NCBI GenBank assembly: GCA_037833965.1
Contig: AP031351.1
Coordinates: 3,484,501 to 3,548,500 of the forward strand
Length of the DNA: 64,000 bases
Origin: Marchantia polymorpha subsp. ruderalis
Lineage: Eukaryota; Streptophyta; Marchantiopsida; Marchantiales; Marchantiaceae
Direction: 5' to 3'
Positions 49,262 to 60,860 of the stretch are shown here, one piece after another. Position 1 is the stretch's first letter. Every line of letters begins with the position of its first letter. A program made the translations under genes and the position numbers. The notes under the pieces are model-generated. The model did not search any database, was not told where the DNA came from, and saw only the letters and a program-made list of their open reading frames with translations.

Positions 49262-50500
49262 CGCATTTTCTTAGCTTTGATTTCTCCCTCTGAAGTTGTT
49301 AGAGAGTACAGAGTTTATCGTTTCCTTTCGGAAAAGATCTTCCAGTTCCTTCCCGTTCAGGTCCATAGATCCTCGGGACCAAGGAGATCCCATTAGACTC
49401 GAGTCCGGTTCGTAAGAGGAGCCGAGAAATCACAGCAAAGAGTCACCCATTACTAGCGTTGATTTAGGTCCCTAGGCTTTTCAGTGCTGCGGGATCTTTT
49501 AGACCTTGCTGCCAAGATTCCTTCCGTCGTCGTGCCGCAGTTGCGATACAATGTATTCTTCCCGATCATCTCTGTGGATACGAGTCACGATGAATGGCCA
49601 AGACTCTGCCTTTCAGACGACTTATGGTCTGTCTTCGTATCGCTCGTAGAACCAGTCGTTAACCCGATCTTCCGGATTCCTTACTCTCTTGTAAGAGCAT
49701 GTGTACCAGTCACAATCTAATGTTGTAATGCATGGCCTTCATCCAAATCCCCACGCTCCGCACGACGCTTCTTCGCCATCTTACGTCTTTTCAGTTACAC
49801 CTTTGTTTGGCAGCATGGTCCTGGAAAACGACACTCCAGAACAACTCCTTCGTTTGCGTACGCAAAAATTATTACAAGAATCCGGAATTTTGTACCAGTC
49901 GGCGCCATACGTTGATGTTTGTCTCAAAGACAGTCCCTCCGTAGACTCTCCATACGTCGTGCTTCCGTTTCGCACGGTCGTAGGCATAGGTTTGCGTGTA
50001 GTCAATTTTAAGAGCTCGCCAACACGCCTTTGCGTATCGAATAGTCAAGGATGCGAGTAGACTTGATTCACGATGTAAATCACATACCTTTGACGACGCG
50101 CACGGATGGAATACGTATGCGTCTCACTACCAGCTAGTGTTATACCTTTTCCGTGTAGAAAACTTTACGCAGGGCCGCAATTTCAGCTCTCGTTAATGTC
50201 TTCCAGTGCGGAGTTTACCACGGAAGATTGAACACGTGTCCATACAGGTGGCAACTACTTGGCAGACACCCTATGTAAAAAGTTCACCTTTAACGCCTCT
50301 GAGTAAAATTACCTTAGCTGACGACCATTTCTTCCATCTTCACGTCAGATGTGACGTGGCAGTTGGACAGTTGTTGGTTCCATCCAAAAGGCACAAGTAC
50401 TTCTTACGCGTGTTCTGATATTAGGCAGCTTAGCTACATATATTGAGTCACAGTTAGATCACCCTACACACCATTGTTCAATCCAAGACATATCACAAAA
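49262..50500 (+). other. Upstream of the intronless gene; possible small plus-strand frames
   Basis: Two successive plus-strand frames (49,484-49,720, 78 codons; 49,701-50,060, 119 codons) overlap slightly. The second contains FGSMVLENDTPEQLLRLRTQ and has a protein-like composition, but I recognise no domain and see no convincing splice context. It could be a small divergently transcribed gene or leader sequence. Low confidence. Confidence 0.2.
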
Positions 50501-53500
50501 GAGCATCAAAAACTTGACCCCTCTCGATAGAAGATTCCGTTGATTGACTTATGAATTAGCTTCTTCGTGATATCGGATTCGTGGCAAATGACCACACCTT
50601 CCAATTGGCTACATTCAAACGTAGGCTGAAAGGGATCGTTCAACCACGTGGGGAAAAGAGTCTGACAAGTTGCATGATCCGGAGGTCATACAAAAAGCCA
50701 ATCTTGTCCGAGATGGTTACCCAGTCAAGATATTGGTTTCCTTTTGATAAAAATGCCACCAAAGCTTCCTCTCCATGACCGAATCAATTGTCCCACACAA
50801 TGATGTCACTATAACCTGTTTAGGCCAATAATTGAACCCCAAAAAAAAACAGACCCATCGAATGGTTCGCTTCGTCCTAAAAAAGTTGTTCCATGACGCG
50901 GACTTGTCGCTTGTGTTATGTTTTTGACACATACCGAATTAAAGAAGACACATGCGTCGTGCACAATCGAAGCCAGAGGTCTCCAGAGTGACAAGCAGAC
51001 TACCCAGTCAGTGGAACCCCAAATCAGCATCATCCCTACTAAGATAGGTGACACACAAGTTGATGAGGTTGCTTACTCCATAGCACGCGAAAATTTCGGC
51101 GCCTATATTCTCTGATGGGAAGCACTTGCCACCCAGCTACAAGTCTTTTTCGAAACTCTAGCCCCAGTTGTACCACCACAACAATCGGCACGGATTCAAC
51201 AATCCTTGAAGACCTAAACCGCACAAAATGAAGGCAAAACGTATGAAAATATTCACATGAACCAAGTTCCAAGGACAGCTGTGGCAAGACTAAAGTGGCG
51301 CCCTCCTTAATGAGCATAACAATCCACTAGCCAGCTAGCAAAACGAATGACAAAAAAGAATGTTGGATCTCTTTAACTGATGCGTAAAGGAGTGAAACTC
51401 GTGCATTATAACAGAGAGGAATCAGCCTGCAGATTATGAGGTAAACCTGATGTGTGCGAGCAATCTAACGGTCTCAACAGCAATTAAAAAACTACCAATC
51501 TTGAACCATCTCATCGTGGTTCCGATGTAGAATCCGAAGTTGAATCAAAATATAAGCATTCACGATTATCTCCAACTCCCCTCATCGAAAGTCCAAAAAG
51601 ATGAAACACAAACACAACACACCTTCTCATCGGGTTAAAAATTGGCCGTTGATAAATCCTGCACAGACAGGCGTCTTTAACCTCATTGTTTGAATAACCA
51701 ACGGCTATGCAGGGTTTTCATCGACTTGGAACGACGGTTTGTCGGGTAGAACCGGTGGAAATACACCATCCGAAGTTCGTAAATTTTGATATCCTGGTTG
51801 CTAGTATGTACCGGCACGCTGACACAACGTGGGCACTTGAATTTCTATTGGACTGTGCTTTCAAATAACTCGATAGGTTTAGGTCAGCGAAGGATAGGGA
51901 GCCTATAATCATTTGTAAACAAAAAAACACTGATTAGGATTTTCAAGCGAAGACGGGACGATACTACCCGCCTGATTTATGTGTACTCGCAGTAACATAA
52001 TTGGCGAATGTGGAAGACGCGGGAGGGTCGTGAAAAATGAGACGGTAACTGGAAGGAGGTAACTGGAAGGAGAGAGTAAACTAGTTATCATCCTTTGGGT
52101 TCTAAATAAACCTGAGGGACTATATTCAGATCCCCTTATACAGCCCGCGCAAAAATGCAAGTTTTTTGAGTTACCCTCTTCTTGCTTGCTGCTACTTCTG
52201 AAGGCTTTCTTTCCGGCTCATGAGAGGTTGTTCCTAAAGGCACAACGAACCTGTAATGCTCCAAAATAAACCTCCATGTTACGCCAATACGTCTTTCGAC
52301 ACCACGTACTCGAACTCAGAACTGGAATCTTATTTTTACCTACGATATTCTTTGACAAAGAATCTCATTTGGACACGGAAGCTGACCTCGGGCACAGTTG
52401 GGGAAACAGGGCTCAGACTAGAAAGGCAAGTGATGATTCAAGGTAGTGACAAGACCGGTTCGCATGAACAATCGCTGCAGAAAAATACAGGATCCTGCAC
52501 CAGATATTAGGCCGTCTTGAAGTTGAAGATCACATGTTCAAAACCTCAAAAAGGGATCAGGCAGATTCCACATATCAGCCCTGAGGAATGAAATCTCGAT
52601 ACAGTTGTGACAGAATGATCACGAACAAAGTTGCATAACACCAGATTTCTAGAAAGACATTGCCGATACCTCAAATTGCTTCTCCAAACTACACTCGCCA
52701 ACATCTCTTGTTCCAATATGCAACAAAGAACAACTGGATCTGAGCTTAAACAAACATGGCTTCTTACAACAATGCCATGTCTCCAGCAAGAGTAGGTGGA
52801 GTGAATGAACAGTAGCAGCGCCTTCAGGGGCAGCTTCCTTCGTTACTCCCAAATGCTCATCCGCAACAAACGTCATTCAAGTATACAAACAACCCACCGG
52901 CATTGAGTAGTGAAAGATGGTAATCCTTATCAGGCGTTAGAATCAGCTACACTAAGGAAATCAACTCACTTAAAAACCTGATAGGCATGAAGACTTTCAA
53001 ACAGTGGCATCGGACGTTGGTGGACAAACATTGAACTTGTATCTGCAAGATGGGGATACGAGAAATAGATCGACAACCAAGCCCATATGAAGACTCTACT
53101 GACCACAAGTTCTCCGTTACGGAGATATGTACCCTAGACTCTATAAATTCTAGTGACAACAAAAAGATACAGTGACACCATCCAGAGCCCTCGTCTACCC
53201 TCAGCCTTGTGGTTGAACATAAACCTTAGGCTCTCTACAGTTTACAGTATATATTCTCCTTAATATCTCTAACGCACGAGCCTGACTGGACTACACTCAT
53301 CTTGAAGTACACTCAAATATGCTCGCGACAAAACCTACACCCGAAATGTTCTTAACCTATAACAAAAGCACCTAGTGTCTACCCCAAAGAAGACCAAAAA
53401 CGACTTCAGAATGAATCTGTGAAACAGTCCCACCTAACTGATATCAAGGGACTCCTCAACCCTGCTTGAATGCCTCTATATTAACATCAACCACGGCTGC

Positions 53501-54064
53501 AGACAAGCTTCTACCATTTCACTGCACGTCACTCCATGGAACTCCAAAACAAGCTACATGATAGGCTGCATACGGCTGACGCTGACGTGACAACGGCGCC
53601 AAACACATTATATGCCAATCCATCCATGGAAGCAGCTGCTAAACTCCCTATGGATGGGTGGCCCTTCTGTAAATACTTGACCGCGACGACAGCATAGAAG
53701 ACGGCCGCAACATGACCCCTCAACAGACTCCTGACACACCATTGAATGGTAGAAAATGGCACTGTCGACGACCACTCTGGACCTCCAACCTCACAGTGCG
53801 ACAAGGGCACTCACTGGAACAGTTGCAGAGGGAAAGAATCAATCATAGGCCAACACTGCATGGCTCAGGTATTACACTACTCACTTAAAATGCATGCTAG
53901 ACACTAAACATGAAGGCATGAAATCCTTGTGACTTTCTGACGAAGTTAAGTCACAGCTGTCAACTATCAGCAGCAAACAAGAAGCACCGCATTTCGCACA
54001 ATTCTATGCAAGGGACGGACACTGCTGAAACACAACTTTACCTTTAGCATAATGTAACGCGAGA
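50501..54064. other. Intergenic, possibly decayed coding DNA; 3' UTR of the zinc-finger gene at the right
   Basis: Short, mutually broken plus-strand frames between 50.58 and 51.31 kb (for example 50,918-51,115) look like degraded protein sequence without a nameable family. 51.3-53.5 kb shows nothing. The minus-strand frame 53,529-53,810 is hydrophobic but lies just downstream of the zinc-finger stop codon, so it is most likely 3' UTR. Confidence 0.3.
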
Positions 54065-57000
54065 CTAATTACCGACCTGTTCAGATGGGAGAGGAGAACT
54101 AGAATTCGCTGTCTGTTTCAGCTCTGTAGGTTTGTCTGCTCCACAATTCCTGCGGTTGCACTTAGTCCTAAAAGGATAATTTACGTTCCCACAAGCTTCA
54201 CACGTCCAACTCCCGTCTGGCGGTGGACCCTCTGTTCCAAGATATCCAGGTCAAATTCCAAAACAACCCGAAAAAATTGTACAATCCAGCCATCAACTTC
54301 AAGATAATAGCAGGATGTACAAACAAGAGGACGTTTGAAAGAGAATTAGACATGATTGTTATTTCCATTAGCTCGGATAAGGTTCAAGACCCCACAACTC
54401 AGTTATACGTACAATACAGGACTCCACAATAGAAAGCAGACACATATGATAATATCATGCGACAAGATAACTGTAACATTCAGATTGAGAAACTTGAGGA
54501 ATAATGTCAATAAGAAAGTCCCCTCTACAAACTCCGCATTATCGGCATATAAGAGCAGACCATCGGCAGATGACAGAAGAGTGGCAACTTATCGGCACTT
54601 ACGAGTTGCAGGGGCTCGTGCTGCTGGACCACTCCCATACCTATTAGCCTAAACAGACGAAAAAGGATACATGAAAATTAGCAGACAAAGGACACTATAA
54701 TTTCGTACAATGGAAGAAGTATCCTTAAGGGCAAGTGCGGTTCTGAATGAAGCTTACAAGATCTGAGCCTATGTAAGCCAAATCTGAACGAATCTCAGGT
54801 CATATGGATGATAGACTTTACCGGTTCCGAAGGTTTCGGAGCACCACACTTCCTCATGTTGCATGTGGTTCGAAAAGCAAAGTTTGTGTTCCCACACTTG
54901 GGGCAAACCCAGTCACCTTCGGAGAAACCATCCGGCCCTGAAAGGAGAAGCAGGTCCAAAAACTACAATATAACTTCGGTCTTTCACTGAAAATAACCTA
55001 TTCGGTAAATGTAAATCCCGAGCTCTGATTGTACGTTTCGTACTTCCATATTTCTATGATAAAAAAGGTCGAAAGAATAACTACAAATATATTCACGGCC
55101 TCGACAGAAATTTTGGATCATGAATTCTCAACTTCAACTCTTCCTACAAATGGGAGTTTAGGTAATATTCGAGCTGAGGAAAGAGCATCTACAACAGTAC
55201 GGCTGATGGAAAGACCAGATGACAAACCTCCTCTCCTTTTCCTTGAGCCATTTTCTTCGCCGTATCCCATCACAGGTCCTCCTCTTGGCCCAGCGATCTA
55301 CGTTAACCATCAATCAAATGTTGGTTAGAAGATATTTTGCATTAAAGTTATTCGTACTTTAATTTGTATGGACATTTGATTCCTAGACACCAAGAAAATT
55401 ACCGGCGGTACTCGTCCCATGCCCATGCTCATCCCATATCCATCCATCACAGGTCCAGTTCCATATCCAGGCCCTGATATTGAAGAAAAGCAAGAATTGA
55501 AAAGAATGTCAGCGATCTCAAGATGAAAAAACATCAATTTCTGAGAATTTTGAAAACTCAACATAACTCGTCTTGGACATTATCGTCAAGCAGTTGATTT
55601 CTGTCATTTACCTCCACCGATTACAGCCCCTGGAGGCCCATAGGAAGCGGTCATGGGCATTGGCTGGTAAGGTTGAACTGCGTTGACTGATGCGCCGTAG
55701 TCGTAAGGAACACTTGAAGTCACTGCCTGTGGAGCGATAGGCATTGGCGTTCCATAAGTTGCCGGTAGAGCCAGTGGTAGGGGAGGTGGTGCACCTGGTC
55801 CTCCCATATACATAGGGGCTGGTGCCTGCTCGTACATGGCAGGAGCAACCATGGGCCCTCCGATAGCCCTCTGTTTAAGTCAAAGGAGAAGGAGACGATT
55901 CAAAATTGGGCAAGAAGTAATTTGACACTTCAAGTTTCCTTACAACAGAATTTAGAACAAGTTTCTGATTGTAATCACACAAATTTTTTCAGAAGGTTAT
56001 GAATCCAGAAGTTCGGTCTCTATCCAATATTGTCCAAAATAGGAAGCTCGTAAATATCTAGACAAGGTTGCATACGAGCCCAACATTTAGAGGAGACTTT
56101 CCTCAAGAATCAGAAGACCTATATACATATTTTTATACTGATTTAGAAAGATCAAGTAATCAGTAGAGGGGATAGCTGCTGTGATGAAAGGGCATGTTCA
56201 GACGTTGGAAAGAATGATAGCTAAACATGCAAACGTGATTGGTGATGAAAGCTTGTTACACTATACAGTAAACATACAGTCAAGCAACAGCTGAGTCAGT
56301 TCAAAGCTCAAGCACAACAATCCCTCTGAAGTAGAAACGTTTCAACAGCTAAAACAGTCCAAGTCTTCCCTGAACTAGTTGTGAGATGGTTTATGTTATG
56401 AAAGAAGTTATCATAAAAGGGTGGGCTAGCTCAGACTATTGCAGCTCAATAAAAGTAGGCCCTAATCCGCATATAAAGTGGGCATGCGTCCCACCATTTC
56501 CAAGACCACGTTAAAGAATCCTTGTACAGGATTCAAACTAACTGTCCTGTTTCGACTGAGGGTTTTCGCGCGAGGGTTCGTTCCAGTTGATAAAAATAGT
56601 ACACTATTTTCATCAACAACACTCATCAATCTTCGTTAACTTGCACGACGGATAAGGGAAGAAGGACATCGTTCATTCTTGGTTTGATATTGATTGACAA
56701 AAAGCGTAAAGCAGTCATCCAGACAATTTAAATACCAAACGTTAAAGATTGGTAAAAAGATTGGTAAAAAAATCACAAATGAGCTAACGAGTGTTATGAA
56801 CCATATACATTTCGCAAGACCGAAGAGAGGTTCTTGGTACCAGCGGTAAGGGACCATTATGAAATGTAGAAGTCATGCTCATTTAATGGAATGAATTATA
56901 GCTGCACAGGGCGGACAAGTGCACAGTTATATCTAAAATCCAGATAATTATGGAGTTGAGAGAAAAGGCCGAACGGATGCAGATGACAAGCAAAAGGTAG

Positions 57001-60000
57001 ATGTGATTCCAAATTAGATAGCTGTCCAGCCGTATTTTTTACAATTTTAAAATTGTAAAATCAGCACTTGTTGTAGGCCTCTCACGCTTGGCCCACGTAT
57101 AGAATACTGACAGTTTCCACGTAGCATGCTAACAGTTGAACTGAAGATGGATATGATTTCTCTGTATTTCTTAGAAGGTTGTGTACAGACACTGGCACTA
57201 GGCCTTCCAGCATAGAAGATTATCATCAATGAAATCCCGTTCGACATACTCGCTTAGCAGCAGGAGATTAAAGCAGTCTACTCGACATCTCCGGCATTGC
57301 TCATGGCTACAACATGCGCCAAAGGAGATATTGGCTCCAAGAACATAGAACGTCTCAAAGGGGCACCCGCTGACGTGGACTAACCAATCAGGACATTAGC
57401 ATTCAAACAGGAGGACCCCAAAAAAAGCTTTGAAAAGCAGTGTGTACACGTCCGAGCAGGAAGTAGGCGTGAATTCTCAGTGCTTCCTAGAGGGTTGTGT
57501 ACAGACACTAGCTTCAGCCTTCCAGCACAGAATAAATCATCAGTGCAATCCAATCGCCATACTGTTACAGTCCTGCTGGGTTTCGGTCTACAATGATAAG
57601 ACGTATGTAGTTGGAGCCCTCTTCACGGTTCTTTGAACACAGTGAATGGATAGAGGCCTGCGCAGTCTGGCTGGTGGTCAGTCGATTCGGCACGGTGGTT
57701 GATTGGGCAAAAACAACCGCCTCTTCCCCTTTGTCGAGGAAGAGGGGGTTGTACAGACAACAAACTTCTCCTCACGAAGGGGCACGGAGCACGAACTGCT
57801 TCGTGCCCCCTCGTGGGGAGAAGTTTGTTGTTGAAAGTATATCTGTTGCAAAACCCTTATATACACAAAAGGTGCATTGAACGCTAGACTGATGGGTTTT
57901 CTCTCGACTTGAAGGAGCAGGAACGAAATTGGAGGAACAGTGAGGAACTGTTGGCCTAAATTCTCAGGCACACAAAACCCTTGTTTGATATACAATCAAA
58001 TACCGCGATTGATGGAGTCCGAAGAGTATCTTGTAGGAGTACGGCAAGGTGTACAGGGTGGATTTTAATTGTAAAATTGTAAAAAATCAAAACACATTCG
58101 GCAAGGTATCCAGGGAAGATACATAGGCATAGGGAGATCGAGTGCAAATACTTAGTACAGCAACATAATGAACTTCCGTGAGAAGATAGTATGCTTGATA
58201 CTTCGGAGGAGTAAAACTGAAAATTACTCGTAGGGCGGCGAGAGGAAGTGCTAGCATAGATCCTACCAATCCTGAGTAGGAAATCAAAGACTGTTCTTAG
58301 CTGAGAAATATGTACACATAAAGTAAGAGTTGAATGAGCTCTCTTGAAAATGTAATCAACCGCTTGAGGGATCTCTCGTAAAGGAGCAAGAGTACATCTC
58401 TAGTTTCAACGGATATCACGCTATATTAAGATTTCGTCGATGAAGAACTACTATCTTCCCTACCTTACGCGACAGTTACGAGAAAAAAAGAAACGAGAGT
58501 TCTTTGGCTTGGAGATTCTTGAACCAAGTAGAGCCCATTACGCACGCAGCATGCTTTTTTCCAAAATGGGCAAACGGTTGAAAGAAAAACTGAGCAAACA
58601 ACTGAGGGAAGTAAACACATGGTAATTGACAGGTTTTAAGGGTAGAAAAGAGAATAGACGTCTGTAAAACAAAGATGAAAAACATCACAAAGAGTCGCCC
58701 CATCGCTATACTGCGTAGTTGAAATTGTCTTGTCATCTCCAACGTTAAATACTTGTTGACTTCAGATGGAATAACAGATGATACTGCTGCATAATTATAG
58801 AATTTCCAATATTGAGCCCGTTCCTTCCTGATTTGAGTTGAATTTGTACCTGCGCACCCTCTGCAGGCTTAGATGCTCCACATTTGCGCATATTACATGT
58901 CGTCCTGAAAGCAAAATTAACATTTCCACATTGTGGGCAAGTCCAATCTCCTTCCCCACGGACAGCTGTAGCCAATGCACAACACAGTATTACAGGTCTC
59001 ACTCGCTTGGGTGCAATCTGCTATTGATAAGCTTTATTGCAAATGAAATGCGGTTAAGAATCAACTACTTCACAAGGTCAGCTACTATACTACTCCAAAA
59101 CAAGATGAACCGACAAGAAAGTCATAATTTCAAGAACTCACCACCGTCTGTACGTGCCCGTTTGGGTCCTTGCTGCGCTCTATAATCTCCTTGTTCATAT
59201 CCGGAAGGCATCAAGCCCTGAAAACCAAGCACAATTATGAAAACAAGTCAATAGGAAACCATCGAAACATAAAATAGCACACGGCTCAGGTGAATAGGCT
59301 TGTGGTGGAAACTGGTTACGGGAAGTAAGAAGGAGAACCACGACCCAGCTTACTGAAACTTTCCAACTGCTCTGGTTTCTAACTGTCTACGTTACCTGAG
59401 ATATTCCAGGAATGAGAACCTGTCTACAATTCCTGGGAATAGGAAGTATATCCACGACCCAACTTCGTGAAACGATCCAACTGCTCTGATTTCTAGCTAT
59501 CTACGTCACCTGAGATATTCCAGGAGTGAAAGCCATTCCACACTTCCAGCTTACATAAATTACAGCTGAATGCGTCGGGTCATCTGCGGACGTGAAGGTG
59601 GACAGAACTAAAAGCCTTCCATTCTTTACTCTGCCTGTAATGAAGTTGAAGGTTCAGGTATATCTAGAGTTTAGAGATGCAAGGATATTCCGTTCCCGGC
59701 CAAGATGTAATAACCGCAACGTGTGAACCGTCTTCTCATAATTCGACCTCCGACACAAAAACACACCTTCCATAATTTCCTATACTCAACCTTTCAACTA
59801 TGAAAATTGACGAAAGTCACAAACCGAAATATCTGATGAACTAGCGTAGTAGTATTGACTACAAAAAACATTTGCGGAGAGAAAGCAAACATCCTCGACC
59901 TTCAGAACCAAAGATTGATTTACCAGTTCGAAAGAAGTACAACTTACACGAGCAGAACTCACAACATGAGAGATGAAAATCCTGCACGAACAAACCTGAA

Positions 60001-60004
60001 TCAT
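54065..60004 (-). CDS. Three-finger RanBP2-type zinc-finger protein (Arabidopsis At1g67325-like)
   Basis: Nine exons join in phase to 309 residues: 59996-60004, 59142-59217, 58850-58965, 55612-55870, 55403-55473, 55229-55297 (or from 55228), 54822-54937, 54603-54648 and 54065-54231. After MPSGYEQ and a basic KRARTDG motif, finger 1 reads GDWTCPQCGNVNFAFRTTC then NMRKC. A Pro/Gly/Met/Tyr-rich low-complexity stretch follows (PAPMYMGGPGAPPPLPL, MDGYGMSMGMGR). Finger 2 is GDWVCPKCGNTNFAFRTTC and finger 3 is GSWTCEACGNVNYPFRTKC. Each has W-x-C-x2-C-x10-C-x4-C, the RanBP2/ZRANB2-type fold that binds single-stranded RNA. Order, spacing and linker composition match At1g67325. RNA-binding or splicing-related function is inferred from the fold. 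Start choice is uncertain: ATG at 60,004 gives MIQ, an in-frame ATG lies upstream at 60,235, and an alternative first exon may lie at 59,510-59,536. Intron 3 is about 3 kb. Confidence 0.9.
57037..57060. repeat. Perfect 24-bp AT palindrome in intron 3 of the zinc-finger gene
   Basis: TTTTACAATTTTAAAATTGTAAAA reads the same on both strands. A related, imperfect version occurs near 58,066-58,085. Confidence 0.7.
57165..57552. repeat. Duplicated ~70-bp segment in intron 3
   Basis: 57,165-57,235 and 57,482-57,552 share GGTTGTGTACAGACACT followed by a CCTTCCAGCA block and a similar AT-rich end, with scattered differences. A shorter echo (GGGTTGTACAGACA) lies at about 57,746 next to the large hairpin. 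Confidence 0.6.
57719..57831. repeat. Strong intronic inverted repeat (75-nt hairpin) with a small hairpin beside it
   Basis: The left arm 57,757-57,791 begins ACAACAAACTTCTCC and contains GGGGCACG. The right arm 57,797-57,831 ends GGAGAAGTTTGTTGT. The arms pair over about 35 positions with two or three mismatches or wobbles and a 5-nt CGAAC loop. Just upstream, CCTCTTCC (57,720-57,727) pairs with GGAAGAGG (57,738-57,745). Both sit in the 3 kb intron of the zinc-finger gene. It could be a MITE-like element or a precursor of a small RNA; the sequence alone does not decide. Confidence 0.75.
59338..59536 (-). repeat. Tandem duplication (~114-bp period) with first-exon-like ends in intron 1 of the zinc-finger gene
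   Basis: 59,338-59,410 and 59,452-59,524 share CCACGACCCA, TCCAACTGCTCTG and CACCTGAGATATTCCAGGA-like blocks. On the minus strand each unit contains CCTGGAATATCTCAG followed by a GT donor (GTAACG or GTGACG). In the unit ending at 59,536 an ATG opens MAFTPGISQ and ends exactly at the donor in phase 0, compatible with exon 2. It is a candidate alternative first exon. Confidence 0.55.
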
Positions 60005-60860
60005 GTTTGCAGCCTCTTCTTGAGGCTGAGCCGTTATGACGGGCAGCGACGCTGTATCAGGCCTAGCCGAGAGTGACAGAAACCCTAACCAAATGGGCGT
60101 TTTAGGCCTCAATCGTTGCAGAGCCCTGTGAGAAGTCTTAAGCAAGTAATAATTGTAAGATTCCACGATCCTCAAATCAGGACCACACCGGTCACGCTTG
60201 CTACGGTACGAGAGCGAAATTTCTCCTACTTCCAAAGCATGTTCATACTTCAGTCGGTCGCGTTCCGCCTAGTAAGCTACAACTGTTACCGTGCTAACCA
60301 AAACATCTACACACATATACCCCCACAACTCAATTTAACCATATCAAAGGTTCATCGTTCTTTTCTCCCGCCCGTCCCTTGCCTGTCCCCTGCTCTTCTT
60401 TCCACCCAACCCCTCCAATTCCATCAAGCCCCGGCAGCTTCCCTCCGTCCCCTGTCCTTCCCTCGGATCATAAGGCAAGCTCGCTCACCTGACAACGGAA
60501 GATTGCTCAACGCCGCGGCAGAGTGGTCAAGCGCACAAATTTTCAAAAAAAAATCGAGGCAGACTGCGCTGCGACACTCTAGTTGCTCAAAGAAGGAGGA
60601 AAAGACTGGTGCTGTGGTCTGGTCAGGTCTCCGGGCCTCGCCTCGCCTCGCCTCGCCTCCCCTGCAGCAGCAACTGCTCCCTTGGTTTTACCTCTGACTA
60701 CCTGCCTCCTCACTGCCTCGCTCGCTCCTCACTGCCCCGCTCGCTCGCTTCGTCTGGCCGGGAAGGAACGGGCCGGGCGCTCTCTCAGGGCACGCAACAG
60801 CGCAATGTATCCCTCCGTCCGCACTCCGTTGCAAGATGGTCGTTGCCATGCTGAACACCG
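60005..60860 (-). promoter_or_regulatory. Leader/promoter of the zinc-finger gene with CTCGC pentamer repeats
   Basis: 60.36-60.80 kb is pyrimidine-rich on the plus strand (GA/GC-rich in transcript sense), including at least four CTCGC pentamers at about 60,637-60,658. As at the two kinase genes, the rich tract lies upstream of a minus-strand start, here 0.4-0.8 kb away. Open frames on the plus strand through it are Pro/Ser/Arg-rich and not called as genes. Function is inferred from position. Confidence 0.4.

Noticed and set aside
53529-53810. Hydrophobic 93-codon minus-strand frame
   Set aside because: It lies directly after the zinc-finger gene's stop on the same strand and is best explained as 3' UTR; no family resemblance.
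59798-60235. Reading the whole 145-codon minus-strand frame as the N-terminus of the zinc-finger protein
   Set aside because: The family has a very short region before the first finger, and a donor after ATGATTCAG gives the phase needed by exon 2. The upstream in-frame ATG at 60,235 cannot be fully excluded.
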